Shown here in pieces: positions 1 through 8,600 of a stretch of 9,862 nt of DNA (position 1 is the stretch's first letter; each line of letters begins with the position of its first letter). The DNA lies in contig JALWYR010000272.1 in assembly GCA_027003085.1 (NCBI GenBank), forward strand, positions 1-9,862, written 5' to 3'. The position numbers were made by a program, and so were the translations under genes. The notes beneath the pieces were generated by a model. That model worked only from the letters and a program-made list of their open reading frames with translations. It was not told the DNA's origin and did not search any database. The DNA comes from Flavobacteriales bacterium (GTDB lineage: Bacteria; Bacteroidota; Bacteroidia; Flavobacteriales; Flavobacteriaceae).

Positions 1-1833
1 GTGTCAAAGCCTTTGTGCATCAAATAGAGTTTTTCACCACCATAGTAGGCGGTGTAGCCGTTGAGGTTGACGGCTTCCAAATCTTGTGTGAGCGGCATGC
101 CGTCGTAGGTTTTCCAGGTGATGAGCGGGGCTTGGATGTCCTGTCCGGTGAGTTTGCTTTCGTCAAAGAGTTCCAGTTCGGCGGTGAAGTCTTCGGCTTG
201 CCAGTAGTAGTCTTCCCACACGGGAATGGTTTCAAAGATTTTAAAGCCCAAGTCCTGTTTTTCAAGCGCTTGGATTCCGGCTTGGAGTTTGCGGATTTTT
301 TCCGCTTGGCCGTCCATGTTCAATTCACTTTCCAGTTTACGGATTTCGGCTTGTTTTTCCCGGATTTTGGATTGGATGATATCCTGTTTTATTTTCCGGG
401 CCGCACGCACCAGGCGCTCGCGGGTAATATCGAAAATGGTGGGGTTTTCAATGCCCAGTTCGTTTTTGACAAAATCGTAGGCGGTTTTGTTCTTTTTGGG
501 ATCGATGGGTTCGGGGAGTTGGACCAGGATAAACTTGCGGTTACCGCCGTCTTCGGCATTGAGTTGCATCACCGCGTCGCCGGTGGTGCCACTGCCGGCG
601 AAGAAGTCGAGGATAATCATATTGTTTGTATCACTCGGGGTAATGTTTAATAGATGTTTAATTAATTTAGATGGTTTTGGGTTAGAAAAAATATCAATGT
701 TGAATAAGTTAAATATTTCTGTTTTCCCAGTTCTAGTTCGCCCATATTGTTTATCAATTAATAGTGTTCTTGCAATACCTTTATCTTTTTGATAATTCTT
801 TGTATAAACATTCCCATTTTTAAAAATTAATTCATCATATCTTTCTTTAACAGTTTTTTTACTCCAACGCCAAGTAGCATTTGGATTATTAGGATCTTTG
901 TGTTTAGGTTTATATATTTTTCCATCAGGCCCAACGATTTCATAATCAAGAGATTTGGAATATCTAATACTTTGTTTGTCAAGTCTATCAAGAGAATATT
1001 TTCCTTTTTCATCTTCATAGTTGTAAATAGTTGCCACTTTGTAACTATTATCCATAAATGTTTTTATTTTTTGAATATCCTTTGAATAGATAATAATGTA
1101 TTCTTGGTCTGTTGCAAAATACTTACTATCATTCGCACCTCCACTTTTACTTTTCCAAATCAGTTGAGCAACAAAATTCTCCTCCCCGAAAATTTCGTCC
1201 ATCAAGATGCGGAGTTGAGCCAGTTCGTTGTCGTCGATGGAGATGAAGATGACGCCGTCGGGGCGGAGGAGTTTGCGGGCAATGTAGAGGCGGGGATACA
1301 TAAAGGTGAGCCAGGCGGAGTGGGAATTGCTGTGACTTTGGGTGAATGCCAAAATGCGGCGGGCTTTTTCTTCGTCAATGCCGGCCAGTTCGGCCAGTTG
1401 TTCGGGGGTGAATTTGCGGTTATCGTGATACACAAAGCCGTCGTTGCCGGTGTTGTAGGGCGGGTCGATGTAGATCATTTTGATTTTTTCGTAGTAGGCG
1501 TGCGACAAGTGTTTGAGCACATCCAGGTTGTCGCCTTTGAGGAGCAGGTTACCGGCATGGCGGTTTTGGGCTTGGTTATTCCATTCTTCGTCGGCTTGAA
1601 GGAGGGTATCGGTTTCGTCGGTGGCCAGGAGGCGGGCATAGCTTTTGCCCAGCCAGTCGAGGGTGTAGGTTTCCTTGGAAAAATTAACCTCTTTTGCCGC
1701 CAGGTGGGTTTTGAATTTCCGGAAATCAAAATGTCCGTTTTTGTCAAAAAAATTGCGGGTAGTGTTTTTTCAAAATTTCCAGTTCGTCGTTGGGCGGTTG
1801 GATATGTCCGGTGATTTTTTGTTTGGTGATCAT
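1..1833 (-). CDS. mod: Type III restriction-modification DNA methyltransferase (Mod), 3' end off window, frameshifted after codon 29
   Basis: The Mod subunit transfers a methyl group from S-adenosylmethionine to adenine and gives the Res-Mod complex its specificity. I read about 610 codons; the family usually has roughly 600-680, so only a little is missing at the left edge. The order is that of a beta-class methyltransferase. The N-terminus holds a PQFFDK-type motif. Catalytic DPPYNTG lies at about residues 123-129, followed by the target-recognition region at about 217-404. The SAM-binding motif DFFAGSGTTG is at about 409-418, then a charged helical stretch near 470-500. The chosen ATG is 1831-1833. 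After CAATTTTTT an extra T (T7, 1746-1752) brings TGA into frame; dropping one T continues the family sequence with no further break to the edge. No ATG, GTG or TTG lies upstream enough in the main frame to replace the N-terminus. The gene starts 38 bp after the winged-helix gene, so the two are probably one operon. Identification is firm. Whether it is off, decayed or a sequencing error is open. Confidence 0.9.
618..1180 (-). other. AT-rich target-recognition segment inside mod
   Basis: This stretch encodes about residues 217-404 of Mod, between the DPPY block and the SAM-binding block, where beta-class type III enzymes carry the DNA target-recognition domain. Its composition differs sharply from both sides. 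The 60 bases from 661 are 20% GC and those from 961 are 27%. The 60 bases from 541 are 67% and those from 1381 are 57%. The reading frame is intact through it. Edges are approximate (about 612-640 and 1150-1190). The likely reading is a recombined specificity domain from an AT-rich donor. Confidence 0.7.
1746..1752 (-). other. T7 homopolymer causing the frameshift in mod
   Basis: Read on the minus strand, seven T residues lie between CAA and GAC. With seven the frame reads Gln-Phe-Phe-stop. With six it reads Gln-Phe-Phe-Asp-Lys, which is the family sequence. This is the only break I find in mod. The local codons are TTT TGA C, the same +1-slip arrangement as the release factor 2 site (CTT TGA C), but the upstream Shine-Dalgarno-like stimulator of that site is absent. 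Confidence 0.8.
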
Positions 1834-1871
1834 GGGAATTTTTTGTTTTCAAATGATAATTTACGAAAATA

Positions 1872-2178
1872 TCACTCTTTTTCGATTTTCAGAACATAAT
1901 ATGTTCCTCTACTGCGGCCTTTACGTTCTATTAAGCCCTTGTCCACTAAGTGACTTAAAATTTCATGTGCTTTTGTTTTTTGAATATTTAAAAGTTGCAT
2001 TATTTGTGTTCTTTTGATTATTTTGTTTTCGTTCAAATAAGATAAAACTTCCCGCTCTTCAAAAGTTAACCGGTCGTAACGGGTCGTTTTCGTCCGTTTT
2101 TGTCCGTTTTTTAGTCAGTAGGTTATTTTTAGACTTTTTGTTTAGTGATTTGGGGGCAATTTGATGTTTACGGTTCAT
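1872..2178 (-). pseudogene. Small winged-helix DNA-binding protein, interrupted by a 10-bp tandem duplication
   Basis: The ATG at 2176-2178 opens a lysine-rich 39-codon reading frame that stops at 2059-2061. The neighbouring frame, ending at TGA 1872-1874, encodes a clear winged helix-turn-helix of about 65 residues. It begins RYDRLTFEEREVLSYL, has a recognition-helix region near LLNIQKTKAHEILSHL, and ends with the wing GRSRGTYYVL. That frame has an in-frame stop at 2115-2117 and no usable start before the domain. Removing one copy of the 10-bp repeat at 2092-2111 joins the two parts smoothly as KKRTKTTRYDRLTFEE, giving about 98 residues. Such wings also occur at the C-terminus of AlbA/AAA_4-type regulators, so it may be a free-standing relative or a remnant. 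It starts 13 bp after rhuM and ends 38 bp before mod, which suggests a regulator of the restriction operon; that role is inferred. Confidence 0.65.
2092..2111. repeat. Perfect 10-bp tandem repeat (two units) inside the winged-helix gene
   Basis: On the plus strand the unit GTCCGTTTTT occurs twice back to back (2092-2101 and 2102-2111), with a degenerate third unit at 2082-2091 (GGTCGTTTTC). The unit length is not a multiple of three, so gain or loss of one unit shifts the frame. Loss of one unit restores the fused winged-helix reading frame. Confidence 0.85.
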
Positions 2179-2191
2179 AAGTTAGGTATTT

Positions 2192-2593
2192 TCAATTTTC
2201 CAATGCAATGAAATTCATGATGAGTTTGATCAATTGATCTTTTTGTCCGGCCGGGCTGGCGGTCACCGGGTTGATGCATAGATCCGTTATAAATCGGGCT
2301 GCTTTTTTGGAATTTACGCGGTAGCCTACGGCGATGATTACATCCAAATTATATAAATTCATTTTTCTTATTTTGCCTTCTGCGGCAACTTGTTCCAAAA
2401 TGGAACAGGTTGCTTTTTCATCCAACTCACCGGATTTGTAAATGTTTCTAATATGCTTGACAATAGCAGGCCTTTGAACGTCAAATAAATATGCTATTTG
2501 ATGGGCATCCAACCATAAAGTTTGTTCTTTCAGTTGAATTTGTATTTTTTTGTCCTTATCCTCAAAAATGACCAGTTGATTATCTTTTTTCAT
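2192..2593 (-). CDS. RhuM-family protein, truncated after its N-terminal domain
   Basis: This 133-residue protein matches the N-terminal DNA-binding-like domain of the RhuM ('virulence protein RhuM') family, whose biochemical role is not settled. Visible family features are TLWLDAHQIAYLF (about 25-37), the helix ending HIRNIYKSGELDE (47-59), and YNLDVIIAVGYRVNSKKA (81-98). Full-length members run to roughly 330 residues and continue with a QFRIWAT-type block. Here the sequence leaves the family at about residue 99 and stops after an unrelated tail. I chose the ATG at 2591-2593 (MKKDNQLV) because family similarity begins there; a TTG at 2645-2647 would add 18 weaker residues. RhuM genes are often found beside restriction-modification systems, and this one leads the winged-helix and mod genes. 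It may be a relic or a short accessory protein. Confidence 0.7.
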   Translation of the reverse strand: MKKDNQLVIFEDKDKKIQIQLKEQTLWLDAHQIAYLFDVQRPAIVKHIRNIYKSGELDEKATCSILEQVAAEGKIRKMNLYNLDVIIAVGYRVNSKKAARFITDLCINPVTASPAGQKDQLIKLIMNFIALEN

Positions 2594-2672
2594 TCGTGTA
2601 TTTGTCAAATTAAAATGATGGTCCGGATAAATACGGATTTGATTCAAAAATAGTTATTTCCGGTTGTTAAGG

Positions 2673-2680
2673 CAAATTTA
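2673..2680 (-). promoter_or_regulatory. Bacteroidota -7 promoter box (TAAATTTG) ahead of the RhuM-wHTH-mod locus
   Basis: On the minus strand the sequence reads TAAATTTG, a perfect match to the Bacteroidota -7 consensus TAnnTTTG. It lies about 80 bp before the chosen rhuM ATG and 26 bp before the alternative TTG. I see no clear -33 TTG. The identical 8-mer precedes the DUF2723 gene. Confidence 0.5.
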
Positions 2681-2689
2681 TGGTTTTCC

Positions 2690-2844
2690 GCGCCAGCGGG
2701 CGAAGCGGTATCCTTGCGCGGCAGCCGGCGAAAGTTTTTGTGCCGGCGGCGGGGGCTTCGCCGCTCCGACAAGAAGACCACGGCGCCGGCCCTACAAAAA
2801 CCGCCGGCTGCAAGCAAGATAGGAGCGGAGCACGCGGTGGGCGC
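2690..2844. repeat. GC-rich structured intergenic element, copy 1
   Basis: The gap between polA and the RhuM locus folds into a long imperfect stem. GCGCC (2690-2694) pairs with GGCGC (2840-2844). An internal loop follows in which GAAGCGG (2702-2708) faces GGAGCGGA (2822-2829). Beyond it CTTGC (2713-2717) pairs with GCAAG (2814-2818), flanked by TAT/ATA. Then GCAGCCGGC (2721-2729) pairs with GCCGGCTGC (2803-2811), and GCCGGCGG (2742-2749) with CCGCCGGC (2801-2808) as an alternative. Copy 2 at 8836-8983 shares two identical 16-mers and the facing AGCGG motifs. It could be a structured RNA family or a non-autonomous repeat. Bacteroidota carry abundant intergenic motifs of this general form; Flavo-1 RNA is the nearest name I recall, unverified. 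The transcribed strand is unknown. Confidence 0.6.
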
Positions 2845-2902
2845 TGCGTGAACGTGGTGCCGGATGAACCGGAGGTGAAAGCCGGCACCTTACGTGAACG
2901 CA
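2845..2902. repeat. Long imperfect hairpin next to copy 1
   Basis: GGTGCCGG (2856-2863) and CCGGCACC (2882-2889) form a perfect 8-bp stem around an 18-base loop. It is extended by CGT (2853-2855) with ACG (2892-2894) and TGCGT (2845-2849) with ACGCA (2898-2902), with small internal loops. It sits just 3' of polA on the minus strand. No T-run follows on either strand, so it is not a standard intrinsic terminator. Confidence 0.6.
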
Positions 2903-2931
2903 TGCGGCCAGGCGCCCAGAAAATAAAAAAA

Positions 2932-5655
2932 TCAATGGGCTTCGAGCCAGTTTTCGCCCGTGGAAATATCGGCCGTGAGTGGGACGCGCAGCTGCACCAC
3001 CTTTTCCATGGCTTGGCGCACGATTTGGCGAACAGGTTCCACTTGGTCGCGGGCCACGTTGAGCACCAGTTCGTCGTGCACCTGCAAGAGGATTTGGGCG
3101 TCGAGGCCGGATTGGCGTAATTGACGGTCGGCGCGGTTCATGGCCAGCTTGATGATATCGGCCGCGCTACCTTGCACCGGCGTGTTGATGGCGTTGCGCT
3201 CGGCGGCACCGCGCACCACGGCATTGCGCGAATGGATGTCGGGCAAATAGCGCCGTCGGCCCATGATGGTTTCCACATAACCGTGCTCGCGGGCAAATTC
3301 GATTTGGCTGTCCACAAAGGCGCGGAGTTTGGGAAAACTCTCAAAGTAGGCATCGATGATTTTCTTGGCTTCGGTGCGCGAAAGTCCGGTTTGCTGGCTG
3401 AGCCCGTGGGCCGAAACGCCGTAGATGATGCCGAAATTGACGGCCTTGGCGCGGGAGCGCTGTTCGCGGGTAACTTCTTCGGGTTTGACGCCGAAAATGC
3501 GTGCGGCGGTAGTGCGGTGGATGTCTTCGCCGCGGCGGAAGGCCGCTATCATGTTTTCGTCGCCGCTCAGGTGGGCCACCAGCCGGAGTTCGATTTGCGA
3601 ATAGTCGGCCGAAAGGAGCAGATGATTTTCGTCGGAAGGCACAAAAGCGGCGCGAATCATCCGTCCGCGGGGCGTGCGGATGGGGATGTTTTGCAGGTTG
3701 GGGTCGGTGGAGCTGAGCCGTCCGGTGGCGGCAACGGCTTGGTTAAAATGGGTATGGATGCGGCCCGTGCGGGGATGGATTTGCTTGGGCAGGGCGTCGA
3801 TATAGGTGTTTTTGAGCTTTTGCAATTGGCGCCATTCCAGGATGTGGGCCACAATGGGGTGCCGGAATTTGTAGCGGCTGAGCGTGTCTTCGGAAGTGGA
3901 ATATTGGCCTGTTTTGGTTTTTTTGGGTTTGGCGTCGATGCGCAGTTTTTCGAACAGGATAGCGCCCAGTTGTTTGGGTGAGCCGATGTTGAAACGTTCG
4001 CCCGCCAGGGCGTAAATACGCTCTTCGAGCCGGGCGATGTCGTTTTCGATTTCGCGGGACAATTTTTCCAAAGCGGCGGTATTGAGCCGGATGCCTTCCA
4101 GTTCCATACGGGCCAACACGCCGATAAGCGGCAATTCGATTTGTTCGTATAATTTAAGTGCGCCGGCCTTTTCTAATTCGGCTTGAAATTTCACAGCCAA
4201 GCCCGTAACCGCATCGGTGCGGGCGGCCAGGATGCGTTGCAGTTCGCCGGGGGCAGGTTCTTTTTTGCGGTCGGTGGCCGGAAGTGTCCGGCTCAAATAA
4301 CTGCTTGCCAGCGTGCCGAGCGAATGGCGCATATCGGGTTGGAGCAAGTAGTGCATGATCATGGTGTCGTGCAGGCGGGCACGCGGCTCAATATTTTGGT
4401 GTATCAGATATTTGAGCGTTTCTTTGAGGTCGTGGCCGGTGAGGGTTTTGCTCCGGTCTTCCCAAACGGGCCGGAAATGGAGCAAAATATTGCGGTCGGC
4501 GGCTTGCGGAACCAGATGAACCAGGCCGGGCGTAAGCGAAAAGGCCAGGTATTGCAGCGGCCGGTCGAAATCGAAGCGGAAGGGATAAACGCCCACGGCC
4601 ACTTGCGGCGCTTGCTTCAATTTTTCCAGTAGCATATCCAAAGCTTTGGGCGTGTCCACTGTTTGATAAATCAGGTCGTGTCCGGCGGCGGAAGGAGCTG
4701 CGGCTTCGGGATGTTGATCGAAAAGCGAGTATTGCGTTCCGGCAGCCGTGGAGGTTTGCGGTTGGGATGCGCCGAAAAGTTCGCGGAATTGTTCGGCCAG
4801 GCGGCGGAATTCCAACTCCTTGAACACGGCTTCGGTGGCCGGGATGTCGGGTTCGCTCATGTGGAAATCGTCTTCGCGGAATTCCACAGGGGCATCGGTG
4901 TGGATGGTAACCAATTGTTTGGACAGCAAGGCCTGTTGGCGCGCATTTTCCACTTTTTCGCGCATTTTGCCTTTGAGTTGGTCCGTGTTTTGGAGCAGGT
5001 TTTCCAAACTGCCGAATTGCGCGATGAATTTTTTGGCGGTTTTTTCGCCCACGCCCGGGATGCCGGGCACATTATCCACGCTGTCGCCGGTCATGGCCAG
5101 GAAGTCGATGACTTGTCCGGGATGTTCCACGCCGAATTTTTCCTTCACCTTGTCCACATCCCAAATTTCGTAACCACCGGCGGACGAAGGCCGGTAGATT
5201 TTGATGCGGTCATTGACGATTTGTCCGAAGTCTTTGTCGGCTGTTACGATGAGCACTTCGTAGCCCTTATCGGCGGCTTTCCGGGCCAGGGTGCCGATGA
5301 GGTCGTCGGCTTCCCAACCTTCTTTTTCCAGCACGGGGATGTGCATGGCTTGGAGTATGCGTTTGATGTAGGGCACGGCCAGTTCGATGGCTTCGGGTTG
5401 TTCGAGCCGGTTGGCTTTGTAGTCTTCGAACAGGGCTTCGCGCATTTCGGAACCGCCTTTGTCGAACACCACGGCCAAGAGTTCGGGTTTTTCGCGGCGG
5501 ATAATGTCGAGCAATGTATTGACAAAGCCGTAAACGGCCGATGTGTTCATGCCCTTGGAGTTGATGCGCGGATTGCGGATAAAAGCGTAGTAGCCGCGAT
5601 AGATCAACGCGTAGGCATCCAATAGGAAAAGCCGTTTGCCGTTGGTGGGAGCCAT
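2932..5655 (-). CDS. polA: DNA polymerase I with an apparently dead proofreading domain
   Basis: DNA polymerase I removes RNA primers and fills gaps in replication and excision repair. The 907 residues hold three domains. The 5'-3' nuclease (about 1-295) shows LLDAYALIYRGYYA, GWEADDLIGTLARKA and GDSVDNVPGIPGVGEKTA (190-207). The 3'-5' exonuclease fold (about 325-505) lacks its metal ligands. The polymerase (about 506-907) has motif A ADYSQIELR with Asp684, motif B with Arg733, Lys737, Phe741 and Tyr745, and motif C VHDE at 859-862. Polymerase and flap-nuclease activities are therefore expected to be intact. In the exonuclease domain the usual DTE of Exo I is replaced by GVY (355-357), and the Exo II and Exo III aspartates are missing. 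The ATG at 5653-5655 comes 4 bp after the DUF2723 stop, implying translational coupling. A T-rich run follows the stop directly. Confidence 0.97.
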   Translation of the reverse strand: MAPTNGKRLFLLDAYALIYRGYYAFIRNPRINSKGMNTSAVYGFVNTLLDIIRREKPELLAVVFDKGGSEMREALFEDYKANRLEQPEAIELAVPYIKRILQAMHIPVLEKEGWEADDLIGTLARKAADKGYEVLIVTADKDFGQIVNDRIKIYRPSSAGGYEIWDVDKVKEKFGVEHPGQVIDFLAMTGDSVDNVPGIPGVGEKTAKKFIAQFGSLENLLQNTDQLKGKMREKVENARQQALLSKQLVTIHTDAPVEFREDDFHMSEPDIPATEAVFKELEFRRLAEQFRELFGASQPQTSTAAGTQYSLFDQHPEAAAPSAAGHDLIYQTVDTPKALDMLLEKLKQAPQVAVGVYPFRFDFDRPLQYLAFSLTPGLVHLVPQAADRNILLHFRPVWEDRSKTLTGHDLKETLKYLIHQNIEPRARLHDTMIMHYLLQPDMRHSLGTLASSYLSRTLPATDRKKEPAPGELQRILAARTDAVTGLAVKFQAELEKAGALKLYEQIELPLIGVLARMELEGIRLNTAALEKLSREIENDIARLEERIYALAGERFNIGSPKQLGAILFEKLRIDAKPKKTKTGQYSTSEDTLSRYKFRHPIVAHILEWRQLQKLKNTYIDALPKQIHPRTGRIHTHFNQAVAATGRLSSTDPNLQNIPIRTPRGRMIRAAFVPSDENHLLLSADYSQIELRLVAHLSGDENMIAAFRRGEDIHRTTAARIFGVKPEEVTREQRSRAKAVNFGIIYGVSAHGLSQQTGLSRTEAKKIIDAYFESFPKLRAFVDSQIEFAREHGYVETIMGRRRYLPDIHSRNAVVRGAAERNAINTPVQGSAADIIKLAMNRADRQLRQSGLDAQILLQVHDELVLNVARDQVEPVRQIVRQAMEKVVQLRVPLTADISTGENWLEAH

Positions 5656-5659
5656 GCGT

Positions 5660-8600
5660 TTAGCGGATTTTGAAATTTTGGATTTGTTTGGAATATTCGT
5701 CGAATAGTTCTTTGTCGTAGTCTTGCAGGATGCGCAAGGTGTTTTCCAGTTTCATCATTTTGTCTTCGGGGTCACGGCCCATTTCGCGTAGTTGACGGCG
5801 CGACATGTTGTTGTAGTAGCGCAAATATTCCAGGTAATGATCCATCAATTGGCGGGCCAATTGACGGGCTTTTTCTTTTTGGCCCATACGATAGTAGAGG
5901 GCAATACCGTCCCAGGCCGAATAGTAGTAGCCGGTGTATTTGAGCGGAAGTTTATCGGTAATAATATCCATGATTTCCCGGGCGCGTGTAGTATCGCCCT
6001 TGACCAGCAAACTGTCGGCCAGCCGGTAGAAGGCGCGGCGGTAAATCAAGGAATTGCGGCGGGTTTCGGGGTCGAGGTAGATGCCGGTGTTCAGGTTGCG
6101 GAAGGTGATTTTTTTCAAATTGCGATACATGGTGTCCACATCGATGCGGCCCAGGTCGTAGCCGTTGGTTTTGGTGCGTATGGGCACCAGTTTGTAGGCC
6201 AATCCGTCCAGTTGGAGGTAATCCTTGGCCCAGAGGTAATCGGCATCGTTGAAATTGCCGCCGCTGAAATAGATGGGACGCTTCCAATCGTTGTGGGCCA
6301 GCAAGTCGAGCATGGCCAAGTGGGATTTGTAAAGTGTTTGACCTTTCAAATCCAGGATAATTTCGTCCACGATTTTGGCGCTGTCTTTGGCCGCCACGAT
6401 GCCATAGCGCAATACGTTTTCCTTGTTCACCGGAACGCGCACATAGCGGGTGGGATAAACATAAATTTTTTGGCCGTTGTTGGGGTTGATAAAGTAGGAG
6501 CCCATTTGGCCTTGGGTTATTTCCTTGTCATCAAGGACGTTGTTGAGGAATTTTTTGATGTCGAGCGTGTCGTTGGTCAGCGGTTGATAAATGATGTAAT
6601 CCCGGGTGCCGTACACATATTTTTCGTGCGGCATGGTAATGGGCAGGCCTTTGGCCTTGTAGGTTTTGTTTTTCATTTGGTCGATATACCAGTCGGTGCC
6701 TAACAAACTGGTATTGGACACTTTGACGTCGGTGCGATAGCCCTCCACTTCCTGGGCATACCATAGCGGGAAGGTATCGTTGTCGCCCACGGTAAAGATG
6801 ACGCCGTTTTTCTGCACGCTGCCCAGGTAGGCCTTGGCCATTTCGGTGGCCGAATACTTATGGCTGCGGTCGTGGTCGTGCCAGTTTTCCTTGGCCAAGA
6901 GCATGGGAACGGCAAAGAAACTTAGCAAACTCACCAGGAAAGCCCAAATTTTGGGGTCGAGTTTTATTTTGTCTTTCAACCAATCGTAGAGGGCATACAC
7001 GCCCATGCCTATCCAAATGGTAAAGGTGTAGAAGGACAGCACCACCGAATAATCCCGTTCGCGGGGTTCGAAGGCGCGCACGTTGGTGTAGAAAATAACC
7101 GCAATACCCGTAAACACGAACAAGACAAATACGGCATAGAAGGTTTTCCAGTCGCGTTTGTAGTGGAAAAACATGCCGATTAGTCCCAATATCAAGGGCA
7201 GGAAGTAATATACATTGCGCGAAGGATTGTTGCGGTAATCCGAAGGTAAATCCTTTTGCGGAATACGCAAATTGTCGATAAACGGAATACCGCTGATCCA
7301 CCGGCCGTGGTTGTCCAGGTGGCCTTGGATATCGTCTTGGCGTCCTACAAAATTCCACAGGAAGTAGCGCCAATACATATAATTGAGTTGGTATTTGACA
7401 AAAAATACCAGGTTGTCCAGCAAGCTGGGTTTACGTTTGTTACCGGGCCGGTAGCCCATAATGCGGTTGTAGTTTTCGGCACTGGCGGGGTCCCACATGC
7501 GGGGCAGGAGGCCTTTTTGGGTGCGCGAAAGGTTTTGCTTGGCTTTTTTGTAGTTGTTTACAATCACATACTCACCGTCGACGGTGTCTTTTTCGTATTT
7601 GGGCTTGTCGTCCTTGTAGGGTTGTTCGGCATCCAAATCGTAGTAGTAGGCCGTGTAGTAGGGTCCGTAGAACAGGTGGGTTTCGCCGTATTGTTCGCGG
7701 TTGTAGTAGGCCAGGAGTTCACGGGCACTGGCCGGATTGTTTTCGTTGATAGGCGGATGGGCGTTGGAACGCACCGGAAGCATAATCCACGACGAAAAGC
7801 CGATGAGCAGGTAGAGGAAGGACAGGGTAATCATTTCCACCAAGCCCATTTCCTTTTGGCGGGCATATTTGAGCACACGATAAAAGCCATAGGCCAAAAT
7901 TAGGGCGGCAATCAGGGTGCCGGTGTGGAACGGCAAATGGAAATTGTTGATAAAAAATATTTCCAATGCGGCAAAATATTTCAACACCGAGGGCATCAAT
8001 ACCTTGAAAATGATCACGAGAATCAATACCACAATAATGTTAGCCCAAATGAATTGCTTCCAGGTGGGTTTGGGATATTGCTTGAAGAAATACAACAAAC
8101 CGATGGCCGGGATGGTCAGGATGGCCAAGAAGTGAACACCGAACGAAAGCCCCAGGACAAAACTGATGAGGACCAACCATTTGCCAGCTCGCGGACTATC
8201 GATGCGGCGTGTCCATTTAAGTCCCAGCCAAAAGAGCAAAGCGGTGAGAAAGGCGGCCGGGCCGTAAACTTCGGCTTCCACGGCCGAAAACCAAAAACTG
8301 TCCAGGAAGGTAAGCGTGAGGGCGGCAACGACACCGCTGCCGATAAGAGCAATGCTTTGGGCGGGCGAGGGTTTGAAATCGTCGGGTTTGTAATAGGTAA
8401 GCAATTCGATCACGGTCAGGTAGATAAACAACACGGCCAAGGCGCTGGTAAATCCCGATACCAGGTTGATCAAGTAGGCCACGTGGTATTTGTCGGGTGA
8501 AAAGAAGGAAAAAATGGCACCGATCATTTGATAGAGCGGGGCACCGGGCGGGTGGCCGATTTGGAGTTTGTAGGAGGTGGAAATAAATTCACCGGCATCC

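Noticed and set aside
1475..1852. Minus-strand 125-codon frame starting upstream of mod
   Set aside because: It overlaps mod in a third frame and is rich in Lys, Thr and Pro with no domain; the mod frame carries the DPPY motif across the same bases.
2845..2902. Intrinsic terminator for polA
   Set aside because: The hairpin is strong, but the T-run lies before it, directly after the polA stop, and none follows it on either strand.
2690..2902. CRISPR array or insertion sequence in the GC-rich gaps
   Set aside because: No regularly spaced identical repeats, no transposase frame and no clear target-site duplication are visible.
2680..3120. Plus-strand frame across the polA-RhuM gap
   Set aside because: It runs through the GC-rich structured element and into the 3' end of polA; low-complexity composition, no start signal, no recognisable domain.
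3121..5625. Long plus-strand open frames opposite polA (including 286 and 320 codons)
   Set aside because: They mirror a GC-rich minus-strand gene with complete PolA motifs, are rich in Gly, Val, Phe and His as antisense frames are, and show no family similarity that I recognise.
5792..8500. Plus-strand open frames opposite the DUF2723 gene
   Set aside because: Same antisense pattern; the minus-strand frame is continuous over 1016 codons with family motifs.
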